A stretch of 64,000 nt of DNA from an uncultured Clostridia bacterium (GTDB lineage Bacteria > Bacillota > Clostridia > Christensenellales > Aristaeellaceae): NCBI GenBank assembly GCA_934632155.1, contig CAKTXZ010000003.1, positions 1 through 64,000 on the forward strand. The letters are read 5' to 3'. Shown piece after piece: positions 34,636-43,266 of this stretch. The stretch's first letter is position 1, and each line of letters begins with the position of its first letter. Made by a program: the position numbers and the translations under genes. Under the pieces are notes generated by a model. It saw only the letters and a list, made by a program, of their open reading frames with translations. It was not told the DNA's origin and did no database searches.

Positions 34636-35436
34636 TTGAAAAAGAAAATGGCTTGCTGGCTGCTGATTTTCCTGATGCTTTTGAGCTGCGCTCCGGCGCA
34701 AGGGCAGACGAACGCGGAAACGGATTCGAAGCAATGGGTTCTGTCGGAGGACGGGACGGTCGAGGCGCGCTTTGTTTCCTTCGAAGAGAGCGCTTATCCG
34801 ACCTATAAGCTGACGCTTCAATTTCGGATCGATCAGTCGCAGGAAAGCGACGAAAGGGTTTTTAACTTTGATTTCAGCAATAAAATCAACCAATACATTG
34901 CTGAACATTCAACGGATAAAAACAGAAAGGTTAAGGTGACGTGTTCCGGGGAAATCAAGAAAATTGTGTGTGAAAATGGGACGAATTATGCGGTTTGGCT
35001 TCCCTGCACGGTGGGCGGAAAGGAGAAGGTGAATTTGCGCGCCCACGAAGATTTGGCGCGGATATTTCCGGATGATTTTGTGAATTCGGATGCGCTTTGC
35101 GCGGCTGCTTGTCTGAAAATCTGGCTGGATATAAAAGGAATTTCAACTGGCTACGATTTTTCTGATTTTAAAATGATGCCGGGAAAAGATGAAAATGTCA
35201 GGCTGTATATCTTTGATTTTACGGCGTCAAACAGGGCGGGCGGAAAAACAACCACGACAATGTATGCAAGCTACAATATTTCTGACGGGTCTGCCGCTTT
35301 CATAGATGGAAACCATGAAACTTATTTTAGAGGGGATAATGCGCCTAGGGGGATTGTGCTACTGGAAGAATTAAATGACCAATTTGACCAAGCGGTAGAA
35401 ATCCCTGCCTCGTCCATTCGAAACTACCTGAAATGA
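34636..35436 (+). CDS. Predicted lipoprotein of unknown function
   Basis: From TTG 34636 the 266-residue product has a lipoprotein-type signal (MKKKMACWLLIFLMLLSCAPAQ, split here as KKK, hydrophobic core, then LLSC). After the lipidation cysteine comes a soluble, mostly beta-strand domain with no motif I recognise; Cys residues recur at several places. GGAAGGGGAG lies 7 nt before the TTG; ATG 34612 would put this site inside the gene. Codon use and base content are AT-richer than the surroundings, which fits recent acquisition. A small ORF follows 16 bp later. Confidence 0.7.
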   Translation: MKKKMACWLLIFLMLLSCAPAQGQTNAETDSKQWVLSEDGTVEARFVSFEESAYPTYKLTLQFRIDQSQESDERVFNFDFSNKINQYIAEHSTDKNRKVKVTCSGEIKKIVCENGTNYAVWLPCTVGGKEKVNLRAHEDLARIFPDDFVNSDALCAAACLKIWLDIKGISTGYDFSDFKMMPGKDENVRLYIFDFTASNRAGGKTTTTMYASYNISDGSAAFIDGNHETYFRGDNAPRGIVLLEELNDQFDQAVEIPASSIRNYLK

Positions 35437-35452
35437 AAAGGGGGAAATGTGC

Positions 35453-35713
35453 GTGAGCAATGAGCAAGAGCGCGCGATAGCCGCCTTTTTGATGCAGTTT
35501 GCAGGGCTGGAACGTGTTACGGCGGTTACCTTCCGGCAAAGAATCGAGCGGTTTAACGCAAACCATGGCGTGCAGCTTTCCGCTCAGCAATTCATGGACG
35601 ACGGATATATTGTTTTTCATGCGCACGACGAAAGGTGCGCCGGCGCGAATGCCTTTATGAACGATGGATATTACGAGCTGACGGACAAAGCGAAAAGGAC
35701 GATACGGAAATAG
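35453..35713 (+). CDS. Small protein of unknown function
   Basis: An 86-residue product from GTG 35453 (AAGGGGGA 8 nt before; ATG 35447 is too close to it). It begins MSNEQERAIAAFLMQFAGLERV and contains FMDDGYIVFHAHDER and ANAFMNDGYYELTDKAKR, a mixed alpha/beta soluble protein with an internal FM-D-GY echo. No signal peptide. It is co-transcribed with the lipoprotein gene. I do not recognise the family. Confidence 0.6.
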   Translation: MSNEQERAIAAFLMQFAGLERVTAVTFRQRIERFNANHGVQLSAQQFMDDGYIVFHAHDERCAGANAFMNDGYYELTDKAKRTIRK

Positions 35714-35747
35714 CCGCGGGAATGCGCGGCGCGCCAACGGCGTTTGG

Positions 35748-35780
35748 AAAGCGCTCTGATCGGGGTCGGGGCGCTTTTTT
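35748..35780 (+). terminator. Probable intrinsic terminator
   Basis: AAAGCGC pairs with GCGCTTT across a 16-nt loop, followed by TTT. It closes the lipoprotein unit. Confidence 0.6.
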
Positions 35781-35858
35781 CTGCGCCGTTTTTTTGTTTC
35801 GGCGGCGCTTGAGCGGCTTTGAGGGGGCGATCTGACGCTTTGAGACGGCGAAATTGTC

Positions 35859-35874
35859 CAAATATGCATATTTG
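35859..35874. promoter_or_regulatory. Perfect 16-bp palindrome upstream of the liv operon
   Basis: CAAATATGCATATTTG, 75 bp before the livK -35 box, in an AT-rich 120-bp stretch with further TGCAT motifs. Its form fits a dimeric regulator's site; the regulator is unknown. Confidence 0.45.
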
Positions 35875-35948
35875 AAATACAGAAATTGCATGAATGCGCA
35901 TCGATTGTTCGAATTATGTATTTTGGATGCATTTTTGCTGTATTTCGC

Positions 35949-35977
35949 TTGCAAATCTGCAACTGCCTGCTTATAAT
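35949..35977 (+). promoter_or_regulatory. Promoter of the liv operon
   Basis: TTGCAA (35949-35954), 17 bp, consensus TATAAT (35972-35977). Confidence 0.75.
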
Positions 35978-36009
35978 GTATCCAATCTTTTTTGAAGGAG
36001 ATGGAAGCG

Positions 36010-37161
36010 ATGAAGAAACTGTTGGCCTTGACGTTGATCCTGTGCCTGATGCTGCCGGCGGCGGCCATGGGCGAGAATGTAGTCAAAATCGGCGTGTTTG
36101 AGCCGTCGACGGGCGACAGCGGCGCGGGCGGCAAGCAGGAAATGCTGGGCATGCAGTATGCGAACGACCTGTTCCCCACGGTGACGATCGGCGGCGAGGA
36201 ATATAAGGTTGAGCTGGTGTACGCGGACAACGCTTCCGCTGCCGACAAGGCGCCTACGGCCGCGCAGAAGCTCATCAGCGAGCATGTGTCGGTGGTGCTG
36301 GGCTCCTATGGCTCCAGCGTTTCCAATGCCGGCAAGCCCTACTTTGGCGAGGCGGGCATTCCCGTGATCGGCGTTACCTGCACCAATCCCAGCGTGACGG
36401 CGGGCAACACGCATTATTTCCGCATTTGCTTCCTCGATCCCTTCCAGGGCACGGTGCTGGCGCATTACGCCACGGAAAAGCTGGGCGCGAAGACGGCCTA
36501 TTGCTTGGGCGAACTGGGCAATGATTACGACACGGGCCTGATTTATAACTTCCAGCAGGCCTTTGAGGCGATGGGCGGCGTGGTTTTTCCCGAATATTTC
36601 CAGACGGGCAATACCGATTTTACCTCCTACCTGACCAATGCCGTGATGTATGGCGCGGATGTGATCTTCGCGCCCTGCTCGCTGACGTATTCGCCGCTGA
36701 TTGTCGGCGCGGCCAGCGCGCAGATGGTGAACGTGCCGCTCCTTGGCGGCGATACGTGGGATTCCAACGTGGTGGTGGAGGCTGCCGCCGGGAAGAATGT
36801 GGAGCTGTATGTTTCCACCTTCTATCAGGAGGGCGGCAACGCCGAATTTGACGCTGGCTTTAAGGCTTGGATCAACGGCGACGCTGTGAACCTTGCCAAC
36901 AACAACGGCAACGACATGATTTCCGCCGTGTCCGTCATGGGCTACGACGCTTATCTGGTGGCGCTGGAGGCGCTCAAGGCGGCGGGCAGCACGGATCCCA
37001 AGGCGGTTAATGCGGCGCTGTGGGACGTGAAGCTGGAGGGCGTGACGGGCGCGATTGCCTTTGACGCGACGGGCGATGCAATTCGCGATGTGGCGTTCAT
37101 CAAAACGCTCAATACGACCGACAGCACGTGGTCGCTGGCGGCGGTGCAGGGCAAGGAATAA
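36010..37161 (+). CDS. livK: Branched-chain amino acid ABC transporter, substrate-binding protein
   Basis: Extracellular type-I binding protein that captures the substrate for the LivHMGF complex. The 383-residue product has a signal peptide (MKKLLALTLILCLMLPAAAMG) without a lipobox cysteine, and then the Leu/Ile/Val-binding fold: KIGVFEPSTGDSGAGGKQEMLGMQYA, GSYGSSVSNAG (ligand loop) and GVTCTNPSVT. GAAGGAG stands 9 nt before ATG 36010. Branched-chain amino acids are the likely ligand, though relatives also bind amides or urea. Confidence 0.9.
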   Translation: MKKLLALTLILCLMLPAAAMGENVVKIGVFEPSTGDSGAGGKQEMLGMQYANDLFPTVTIGGEEYKVELVYADNASAADKAPTAAQKLISEHVSVVLGSYGSSVSNAGKPYFGEAGIPVIGVTCTNPSVTAGNTHYFRICFLDPFQGTVLAHYATEKLGAKTAYCLGELGNDYDTGLIYNFQQAFEAMGGVVFPEYFQTGNTDFTSYLTNAVMYGADVIFAPCSLTYSPLIVGAASAQMVNVPLLGGDTWDSNVVVEAAAGKNVELYVSTFYQEGGNAEFDAGFKAWINGDAVNLANNNGNDMISAVSVMGYDAYLVALEALKAAGSTDPKAVNAALWDVKLEGVTGAIAFDATGDAIRDVAFIKTLNTTDSTWSLAAVQGKE

Positions 37162-37281
37162 AGCGATTTTTTTCCGATTTCATTCTGCATACGGCGCGGC
37201 GGGGGCTTTTGAGCAGTCCCCGCCGTGCGTCGTATCATGCGGGCGTCGCGCGCGGCGCGGCAGCCGAAGGAGGGTATACCC

Positions 37282-38217
37282 GTGAAGACCGTGCTTCCCT
37301 ATCTGTTGTCCGGCATTTCGGTGGGCGGCCAGTACGCCCTGATCGCCATTGGCTATACGATGGTGTACGGCATCCTGCGCCTGATTAATTTTGCGCATGG
37401 CGATGTGTTCATGGTGTCGGGCATTCTGATGGTGTATCTGGCGGCGACGGGGCTGCCGCTGTATATCGTCGTTCCGTTGGTGCTGGCGCTGACCGCGCTG
37501 ATCGGCTTTGTGATCGAGCGCGTAGCCTATAAGCCGCTGCGCGCCGCGCCGCGTATGTCGATTATGATTTCCGCCATCGGCGTGAGCTATCTGCTGCAGA
37601 ATCTGGTGCTGTATATTACCGGCGGCCTGAACAAGGTGTACCCGACGCTTCCTTTTATTTCGGATTCCGTTTCCATCAACATCTTTGGCGTCGCCCTGCC
37701 CGCAACCCGTATGGTCACGCTCGTGACCCCGCCGCTGACCGTCGCGCTGGTGGCGGCGCTGGTGCTTTTGATTAACCACACCAAGCTCGGCATGGCCATG
37801 CGCGCCGTCTCCAAGGATTTTGAAACAAGCCAGCTCATGGGCATTCGCATCAACCGCGTGATTAGCGCCACGTTCATCATCGGTTCGCTGCTGGCGGGCG
37901 TGGGCTCCATGCTGTATTTTACCAATTATCCCTCCGTGGTGCAGTCCTCGGGCGGTATGCCGGGGCTGAAGGCCTTTGTCGCGGCGGTGTTCGGCGGCAT
38001 CGGCTCTATTCCCGGCGCGGTGATCGGCGCGTTCATTATCGGCATTTGCGAAAACATCATCAAGGGGCTGGATCTGATGCTGATTAAATCCGGCGTGACG
38101 CACAAGATGCTGGGCCTGACCACCTTCTCCGACGCGTTCACCTTCGTTTTGCTCATCGCCATTCTGATTATCAAGCCGACCGGCCTTTTCGGTGAAAAAA
38201 TGACGGACAAGGTATAA
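37282..38217 (+). CDS. livH: Branched-chain amino acid ABC transporter permease LivH
   Basis: First membrane subunit of the importer, 311 residues and about eight helices. The opening SGISVGGQYALIAIGYTMVYGILRLINFAHGDVFM is the LivH signature, and MAMRAVSKDFETSQLMGIRINRVI is the EAA-type coupling loop. GTG 37282 has AAGGAGGG 8 nt before it. It follows livK by 120 bp and livM follows by 20 bp. Confidence 0.94.
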   Translation: MKTVLPYLLSGISVGGQYALIAIGYTMVYGILRLINFAHGDVFMVSGILMVYLAATGLPLYIVVPLVLALTALIGFVIERVAYKPLRAAPRMSIMISAIGVSYLLQNLVLYITGGLNKVYPTLPFISDSVSINIFGVALPATRMVTLVTPPLTVALVAALVLLINHTKLGMAMRAVSKDFETSQLMGIRINRVISATFIIGSLLAGVGSMLYFTNYPSVVQSSGGMPGLKAFVAAVFGGIGSIPGAVIGAFIIGICENIIKGLDLMLIKSGVTHKMLGLTTFSDAFTFVLLIAILIIKPTGLFGEKMTDKV

Positions 38218-38237
38218 GGAAAGGGGGGGAAACGTAC

Positions 38238-39341
38238 ATGAAGCGCAAAAAGCCTGACCGCGCCGCGCTGCTCTCTGCGGCGGTCATTGCGGCCTTTTAC
38301 CTGCTGGTTTTTGTCGCCGAGCAGACGATTCCGGCCTCTTCTATGCTGTTTACCGTACTGAAAAAGGGCGCGACGTATGCGCTGGTCGCCGTGTCGATGA
38401 ACCTGCTGAACGGCTTTACGGGCATTTTCTCACTGGGACAGGCGGGCTTTATGCTCATCGGCGCGTATACGTTCGCTATCCTGACCATTCCGCCGGAAAG
38501 CCGCGCGATGGTGTATCAGTATTATAACGGCGGGCTTGTCCGCTTTGCGCTGCCCGTGGCGCCCGCGCTGGTGCTGGCCGGGCTGGCGGCGGCGTTCTTT
38601 GCGTTTCTGATCGGTCTGCCTGTTCTTCGGCTCAAGAGCGATTATCTGGCCATCGCCACGCTGGGCTTCGCCGAAATCATCCGCGCCATTTTTCAGTGGG
38701 ATAAGCTGGGCGCAATCACCAACGGCTCGAATATGCTGCATCAGTTTCCCACGTTTTCCAGCTTCAATATCCGCAACGCGCAGGGCGAGGTAACGCTGCA
38801 TCTCGCCACGCTGATTCCGCTGGTGATTGCGGGCGTGTGCATTGCGCTGATCGTGCTGCTGATTCACTCCACCTACGGCCGTGCGCTTAAGGCGATTCGC
38901 GACGATGAAATCGCCGCCGAGGCGATGGGCGTGAACCTGTTCCATCACAAGCAGCTGGCGTTTTGCATTTCCTCGTTTTTTGCGGGAATCGGCGGCGCGA
39001 TGCTGGCGATGTACGCCTGCACGGTGCAGGCCAAGTCCTTTACCAGCGCGATGACGTACGAAATTCTTTTGATCGTGGTGATCGGCGGCGTGGGCTCTGT
39101 GACGGGCAGCTGCCTGAGCGCGTTTTTGTTTGTGGCGTGCTCGGAATGGTGGCTTCGCTTTTTGGACAACACCTATGTCGTCAACGGCGTGCAGGTGCCG
39201 CTTTTGCGCAACGGCTTCCGGCTGGTTGTGTTTTCCGTGATTATCATGATCGTTGTGCTCTTTTTCCGCCGGGGCATGATGGGCACGAAGGAATTGCCCG
39301 ATCTGTTCCGCAGGCGCGTGAGAGAGGAGGGCGTACGATGA
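38238..39341 (+). CDS. livM: Branched-chain amino acid ABC transporter permease LivM
   Basis: Second membrane subunit, 367 residues, with the LivM pattern MNLLNGFTGIFSLGQAGFMLIGAY in the N-terminal half and GRALKAIRDDEIAAEAMGVN as the ATPase-contact loop. AAGGGGGGAAA precedes ATG 38238. The stop overlaps the livG ATG by 4 bp. Confidence 0.94.
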   Translation: MKRKKPDRAALLSAAVIAAFYLLVFVAEQTIPASSMLFTVLKKGATYALVAVSMNLLNGFTGIFSLGQAGFMLIGAYTFAILTIPPESRAMVYQYYNGGLVRFALPVAPALVLAGLAAAFFAFLIGLPVLRLKSDYLAIATLGFAEIIRAIFQWDKLGAITNGSNMLHQFPTFSSFNIRNAQGEVTLHLATLIPLVIAGVCIALIVLLIHSTYGRALKAIRDDEIAAEAMGVNLFHHKQLAFCISSFFAGIGGAMLAMYACTVQAKSFTSAMTYEILLIVVIGGVGSVTGSCLSAFLFVACSEWWLRFLDNTYVVNGVQVPLLRNGFRLVVFSVIIMIVVLFFRRGMMGTKELPDLFRRRVREEGVR

Positions 39342-40180
39342 GCGAAAGCATTCTCAAGATCAATCATCTGACGATGCAGTTTGGCGGCGTGGTGGCGGTG
39401 AACGACCTGAACATGGAAATCAACCGCGGCGAGATTGTGGCCCTGATCGGCCCCAACGGCGCGGGCAAGACGACCGCCTTCAACTGTGTGACCGCCGTTT
39501 ATGAGCCGACAAACGGCGAGGTGCTGTTTCTGGGCAGGCCGATTGCGCGCAATCATCCGTCCGGCCGCATGCGGCGGCTGTATGCCGGCGAGATGGCGGA
39601 CGCCTTTCGCGGACGCAGGGTTCGCATGACGCCCGATCAGGTCACGCGTCTGGGCATTGCGCGTACGTTCCAGAATATCCGCCTTTTCGGCAGCATGACG
39701 GTGTTTGAAAACGTGCTGCTGGCGCGGCATTTGCGCCGGGAGAGCAACGTGCTGACCGCCACGCTGCGCATGAACGCGCGGGAGGAAAGCGCCATGCGCG
39801 CGGATACCGAGGCGCTTTTGCGCGTCGTGGGGCTGGAGGATGTGCGGGATGAGCCGTCCACGGCGCTGCCCTACGGCAAGCAGCGGCTGCTGGAAATTGC
39901 CCGTGCGCTGGCGACGAACCCCACGCTGCTTTTGCTGGATGAGCCGGCTGCGGGCATGAACCCACAGGAAACGGAGGCGCTGGCCGCGTTTATCCGCGAT
40001 ATCAAGGAACGCTTTCACCTGACGATTTTCATCATCGAGCATCACATGAACCTGATTATGGATATTTCGGATCGGATCTATGTGGTGGATTTCGGCCGCC
40101 TCATCGCGCAGGGAACGCCGGCGGAAATTCAGAATAACGACGCGGTAATCGCCGCGTATCTGGGAGGGGACGAGCCGTGA
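39338..40180 (+). CDS. livG: Branched-chain amino acid ABC transporter ATPase LivG
   Basis: ATPase subunit of 280 residues: Walker A GPNGAGKTT, Q-loop RTFQNIRLF, signature variant ALPYGKQRLLEIARAL (LPYG in place of LSGG, normal for LivG), Walker B LLLLDEPAAGMN and H-loop IIEHHM. An insertion of about 35 residues with basic character (residues about 70-105) lies between Walker A and the Q-loop and is common in LivG. ATG 39338 overlaps livM; the stop overlaps livF. Confidence 0.94.
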   Translation: MSESILKINHLTMQFGGVVAVNDLNMEINRGEIVALIGPNGAGKTTAFNCVTAVYEPTNGEVLFLGRPIARNHPSGRMRRLYAGEMADAFRGRRVRMTPDQVTRLGIARTFQNIRLFGSMTVFENVLLARHLRRESNVLTATLRMNAREESAMRADTEALLRVVGLEDVRDEPSTALPYGKQRLLEIARALATNPTLLLLDEPAAGMNPQETEALAAFIRDIKERFHLTIFIIEHHMNLIMDISDRIYVVDFGRLIAQGTPAEIQNNDAVIAAYLGGDEP

Positions 40181-40887
40181 GTCTGCTGGAGATTCAGGAT
40201 CTCAAGGTCGCCTACGGCGGCATCGAGGCGCTCAAGGGAATATCCTTCTCGGTGGAGGAGGGGCAGATCGTCACGCTTATCGGCGCGAACGGCGCGGGAA
40301 AATCCACCGCGCTGCGCGCCGTCAGCGGCCTTGCGCCCGTCAAAAGCGGGAAGATTCTGTACCGCGGCCAGTCGATTGGCGGCCTGAACCCGCAGAAGAT
40401 CGTTTCCATGGGCGTGGGCATGGTGCCGGAGGGCCGCCGGGTGTTCCCCAACCTGACGGTGCTGGAAAACCTGAAAATCGGCGCGTATCTGCGCCGCGAC
40501 GATCTGAGGGAGGATCTGAGGCATGTCTACGACCTGTTTCCGCGCCTGAAGGAACGCTCGTGGCAGATGGCGGGCACGCTGTCGGGCGGCGAGCAGCAGA
40601 TGCTGGCCGTCGGCCGCGCGCTGATGATGCGGCCAAAGCTGCTGATGATGGACGAGCCGTCGCTCGGCCTTGCGCCGCTGGTAATTCGCGATATTTTTTC
40701 GATTATCAAAACGCTGCATCGCGAGGGCATGACCATTTTGCTGGTGGAGCAGAACGCTAACGCCGCGTTAAAGGTTGCGGATTATGCGTTTGTGCTGGAG
40801 ACCGGGCTGATGGGCGTGCAGGGCCCCGGCGCGGCGCTGCTGGACGACCCCGATGTGAAGGCGGCGTATCTGGGAAAATCCAGGTGA
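40177..40887 (+). CDS. livF: Branched-chain amino acid ABC transporter ATPase LivF
   Basis: Partner ATPase, 236 residues: Walker A GANGAGKST, Q-loop MVPEGRRVFPNLTVLENL (LivF hallmark), signature LSGGEQQMLAVGRAL, Walker B LLMMDEPSLGLAP and H-loop LVEQNA. GTG 40177 overlaps livG by 4 bp. It ends the operon, followed by an intrinsic terminator. Confidence 0.94.
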   Translation: MSLLEIQDLKVAYGGIEALKGISFSVEEGQIVTLIGANGAGKSTALRAVSGLAPVKSGKILYRGQSIGGLNPQKIVSMGVGMVPEGRRVFPNLTVLENLKIGAYLRRDDLREDLRHVYDLFPRLKERSWQMAGTLSGGEQQMLAVGRALMMRPKLLMMDEPSLGLAPLVIRDIFSIIKTLHREGMTILLVEQNANAALKVADYAFVLETGLMGVQGPGAALLDDPDVKAAYLGKSR

Positions 40888-40944
40888 ATATGTATTTTCG
40901 ATGTTCTTTTATTCATCTATCAATTTATCTGATAAAATGTATAA

Positions 40945-40980
40945 AATAAGACCGAAGCGATTCGGCCTTATTTTTTTATT
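40945..40980 (+). terminator. Intrinsic terminator of the liv operon
   Basis: AATAAGACCGAA pairs with TTCGGCCTTATT (one mismatch, GCGA tetraloop) and runs into seven Ts. The minus reading also has a T-rich flank. Confidence 0.85.
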
Positions 40981-41099
40981 ATTTTGATACGAAAATCCCG
41001 ATAAAACAGCAATAAATCTCAAAAAGCCAAGAAAAATGAAGCGATATTACAATGCAAAGATATATATTGTACAGAATTGATTCTGTAATTCATTCTATA

Positions 41100-41129
41100 T
41101 TTACATCTTATAATTTTGCATGCTATAAT
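41100..41129 (+). promoter_or_regulatory. Promoter of putP
   Basis: TTTACA (41100-41105), 18 bp, TATAAT (41124-41129) with extended TGC. A second TATAAT at 41109-41114 could be an alternative -10. The whole stretch 40980-41130 is AT-rich with no gene. Confidence 0.7.
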
Positions 41130-41183
41130 CGCCAGCGTATTCAAGAAAAAGCCCGCATTTTCGGGCGTTAGGAGGGGAAAAGC

Positions 41184-42755
41184 GTGTCCAGCCAGATGAT
41201 CATCCTGACCGTGATGGCGGTCTACATGCTTTTGATTATTCTCGTCGGCATTCTTTTTGCGCGCCGCTCTCAGCAGAGCAGCGAAAACTATTTTCTCGGC
41301 GGGCGTACGCTGGGGCCGTGGGTATCGGCGATGAGCGCGGAGGCCTCGGATATGAGCGGTTATCTGCTGATGGGCGTGCCGGGGTTGGCGTACTGGTGCG
41401 GCCTTGCGGACGCAGGCTGGACGGCGATCGGGCTGGCGCTGGGCACGTATCTGAACTGGCTGCTGGTATCGCGCCGCCTGCGCAGCTATTCGATTGCGGC
41501 GGGCAACGCCATCACTGTGCCGGATTTTCTGAGCAATCGCTTCCATGAGAAAAAGAAGGTTATTCTGGGCGTTTCGGCGCTGTTCATTCTGATTTTCTTT
41601 GCCGTGTATACCGCCAGCTGCTTTGTAACCTGCGGCAAGCTGTTTGCCGGGCTGTTCAACATGCCCTACCACACGATGATGTATATCGGCGCGGCGTTCG
41701 TGCTGCTCTACACGCTGCTGGGCGGCTTTCTGGCCGAGAGCGTATCCGATTTCATTCAGGCGATGGTGATGGTGCTGGCGCTGCTGTGCGTGCTGGTTGT
41801 CGGCCTGAAAAACGCGGGCGGGCTTGACGCGGTGCTTGCCAACGCGCGCGCTATTCCGGGCTATCTTTCCCTGACGCAGCTGGCCGTGCCGCTGACGGAC
41901 GCGCAGGGCGTGCAGCAGTCCGCAAACGGCGCGGGGCTTTTCGGCGCGGCGGGCAGCTATGATTTTTTGCATATTCTCTCCACCGTCAGCTGGGGCTTGG
42001 GCTATTTCGGCATGCCGCAGGTGCTGCTTCGCTTTATGGCGATTCGGCGCGGAAGCGAATTGACGCGTTCCCGCCGGATTGCGACGGTGTGGGTGGTCGT
42101 TTCGCTGTTCTCCGCTGTGGCGATTGGCCTGATAGGCCGCGCGCTTTTGCCCTTTGACGCGGCGCTGGCCACGCAAAGCGGCGCGGAGAACGTGTTCGCG
42201 CAATTGTCCAAGCTGCTTTTCCATCCTGTTCTGGCCGGGCTGGTAACGGCGGGCATTTTGGCTGCGACGATCAGCTCCTCCGATTCCTACCTGCTTATTG
42301 CCGCCTCGGCGGTGTCGAAAAACCTGTATGCCGGCATTGTGAAAAAGAACGCGACGGACAGGCAGGTCATGCGCCTTTCTCGGCTTGTGGTGCTGGCGGT
42401 CGCCGTCCTGGGGCTGGTCATCGCGTGGGATGAGAACAGCGTAATCTTTCAGGTGGTTTCCTTCGCATGGGCGGGCTTTGGCGCGACGTTCGGGCCGATT
42501 ATCCTGTTTTCCCTTTTCTGGAAGCGCGTAAACCGTGCCGGCGCGATTGCCGGGATGATCGGCGGCGGCGCGACGGTGTTTATCTGGAAGCTGCTGATGA
42601 AGCCGCTGGGCGGCGTGTTCGGGCTGTATGAGCTGCTGCCGGCGTTCCTTGTTTCCGCTGTGCTGATCGTCGCCGTTTCACTGGCGACCAAAGCGCCCTC
42701 TCAAGCAATGCAGAAGGAGTTTGAAGCCGCACGCCGGGATGCGAAGAAAATCTGA
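41184..42755 (+). CDS. putP: Sodium:solute symporter, PutP (sodium/proline) type
   Basis: Sodium-coupled importer of the SSS family, most like the proline permease PutP. The 523-residue product has about 13 helices; ENYFLGGRTLGPWVSAMSAEASDMSGYLL is the PutP opening, and ATISSSDSYLLIAASAVSKNLY in helix 8 carries the sodium-site serines. GTG 41184 follows AGGAGGGGAAAAGC. Proline fits the family; other small solutes are not excluded. Its 3' flank holds a repeat element. Confidence 0.9.
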   Translation: MSSQMIILTVMAVYMLLIILVGILFARRSQQSSENYFLGGRTLGPWVSAMSAEASDMSGYLLMGVPGLAYWCGLADAGWTAIGLALGTYLNWLLVSRRLRSYSIAAGNAITVPDFLSNRFHEKKKVILGVSALFILIFFAVYTASCFVTCGKLFAGLFNMPYHTMMYIGAAFVLLYTLLGGFLAESVSDFIQAMVMVLALLCVLVVGLKNAGGLDAVLANARAIPGYLSLTQLAVPLTDAQGVQQSANGAGLFGAAGSYDFLHILSTVSWGLGYFGMPQVLLRFMAIRRGSELTRSRRIATVWVVVSLFSAVAIGLIGRALLPFDAALATQSGAENVFAQLSKLLFHPVLAGLVTAGILAATISSSDSYLLIAASAVSKNLYAGIVKKNATDRQVMRLSRLVVLAVAVLGLVIAWDENSVIFQVVSFAWAGFGATFGPIILFSLFWKRVNRAGAIAGMIGGGATVFIWKLLMKPLGGVFGLYELLPAFLVSAVLIVAVSLATKAPSQAMQKEFEAARRDAKKI

Positions 42756-42780
42756 AAGGGAAGGGCGATTCGCCCTTGCA

Positions 42781-43010
42781 GACTGTCGAAAAAGCTTTTC
42801 GACAGTCTGCAAATGCAAGTCCGCTTTAGCGGTCTTGCATTTGAAACATCATTTTCCTGTAAGCCTACGGCTTACGGTCGGAAAATGATAGCGGAAGCGG
42901 TCGTTCCTACCGCTCCTCGAACCGGCAAAGCCGGTTCTGCGGATGAAAAATGAAGGGGCTGCGCCCCCTTCATTCATCCCCGGAGCTTTAACGAGACTTT
43001 TTTGACAGAC
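42781..43010 (+). repeat. 230-bp multi-hairpin element, copy A
   Basis: A chain of palindromes with imperfect terminal inverted repeats (GACTGTCGAAAAAG and, inverted, GTCTGTCAAAAAAG). In order: GACTGTCGAAAA stem at the left end; CAAATGCAAG/CTTGCATTTG around CCGC-TTTA-GCGG; ATCATTTTCC/GGAAAATGAT around TAAGCC/GGCTTA; AGCGGT/ACCGCT; GAACCGGC-AAA-GCCGGTTC; AATGAAGGGG/CCCCTTCATT. The same 230 bp occur inverted at 63630-63859 with 9 differences by eye. It lies just after a hairpin (AAGGGCG-ATT-CGCCCTT, 42761-42777) that follows putP. TTCGCCCTT is found on both sides (42769-42777 and 43022-43030). No ORF of note. Confidence 0.9.
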
Positions 43011-43091
43011 AGTAAGGTTTATTCGCCCTTTGCGTCCGGGCTGCGCGGCGGAGCACGGCGTTCGCCCCATGCATGGAAAAATAAACAGATC

Positions 43092-43146
43092 AATGCATGC
43101 GCTCCAGGGAACGCGTCAATCGCGCCGGAGGGCATGCGTTTTTTTA
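43092..43146 (+). terminator. Intrinsic terminator
   Basis: GCATGCGCTCC pairs with GGAGGGCATGC (one mismatch) and is followed by GTTTTTTT. It could end putP transcripts that pass the repeat element. Confidence 0.65.
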
Positions 43147-43178
43147 TGCTCCGATTCTGCTCCCCTTCTACGGAAAGA

Positions 43179-43223
43179 GCGCGGTGAGGAGCCATTCGCC
43201 GAATGAACAGATCCTCGCCGCGC
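43179..43223. terminator. Hairpin between putP and araD
   Basis: GCGCGG and CCGCGC arms with an inner GAGGA/TCCTC and CATTCG/CGAATG stem. Only short T-runs follow on either strand; it may end the minus-strand ara unit. Confidence 0.45.
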
Positions 43224-43266
43224 TTTATGCATCGGATATTTTGGCGCAACGCCGTTGCGGGAAGGA

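Noticed and set aside
42781..43010. Repeat element as a CRISPR, tRNA cluster or rRNA fragment
   Set aside because: Palindromes differ from one another, there is no spacer periodicity, and no cloverleaf with a CCA-end pattern.
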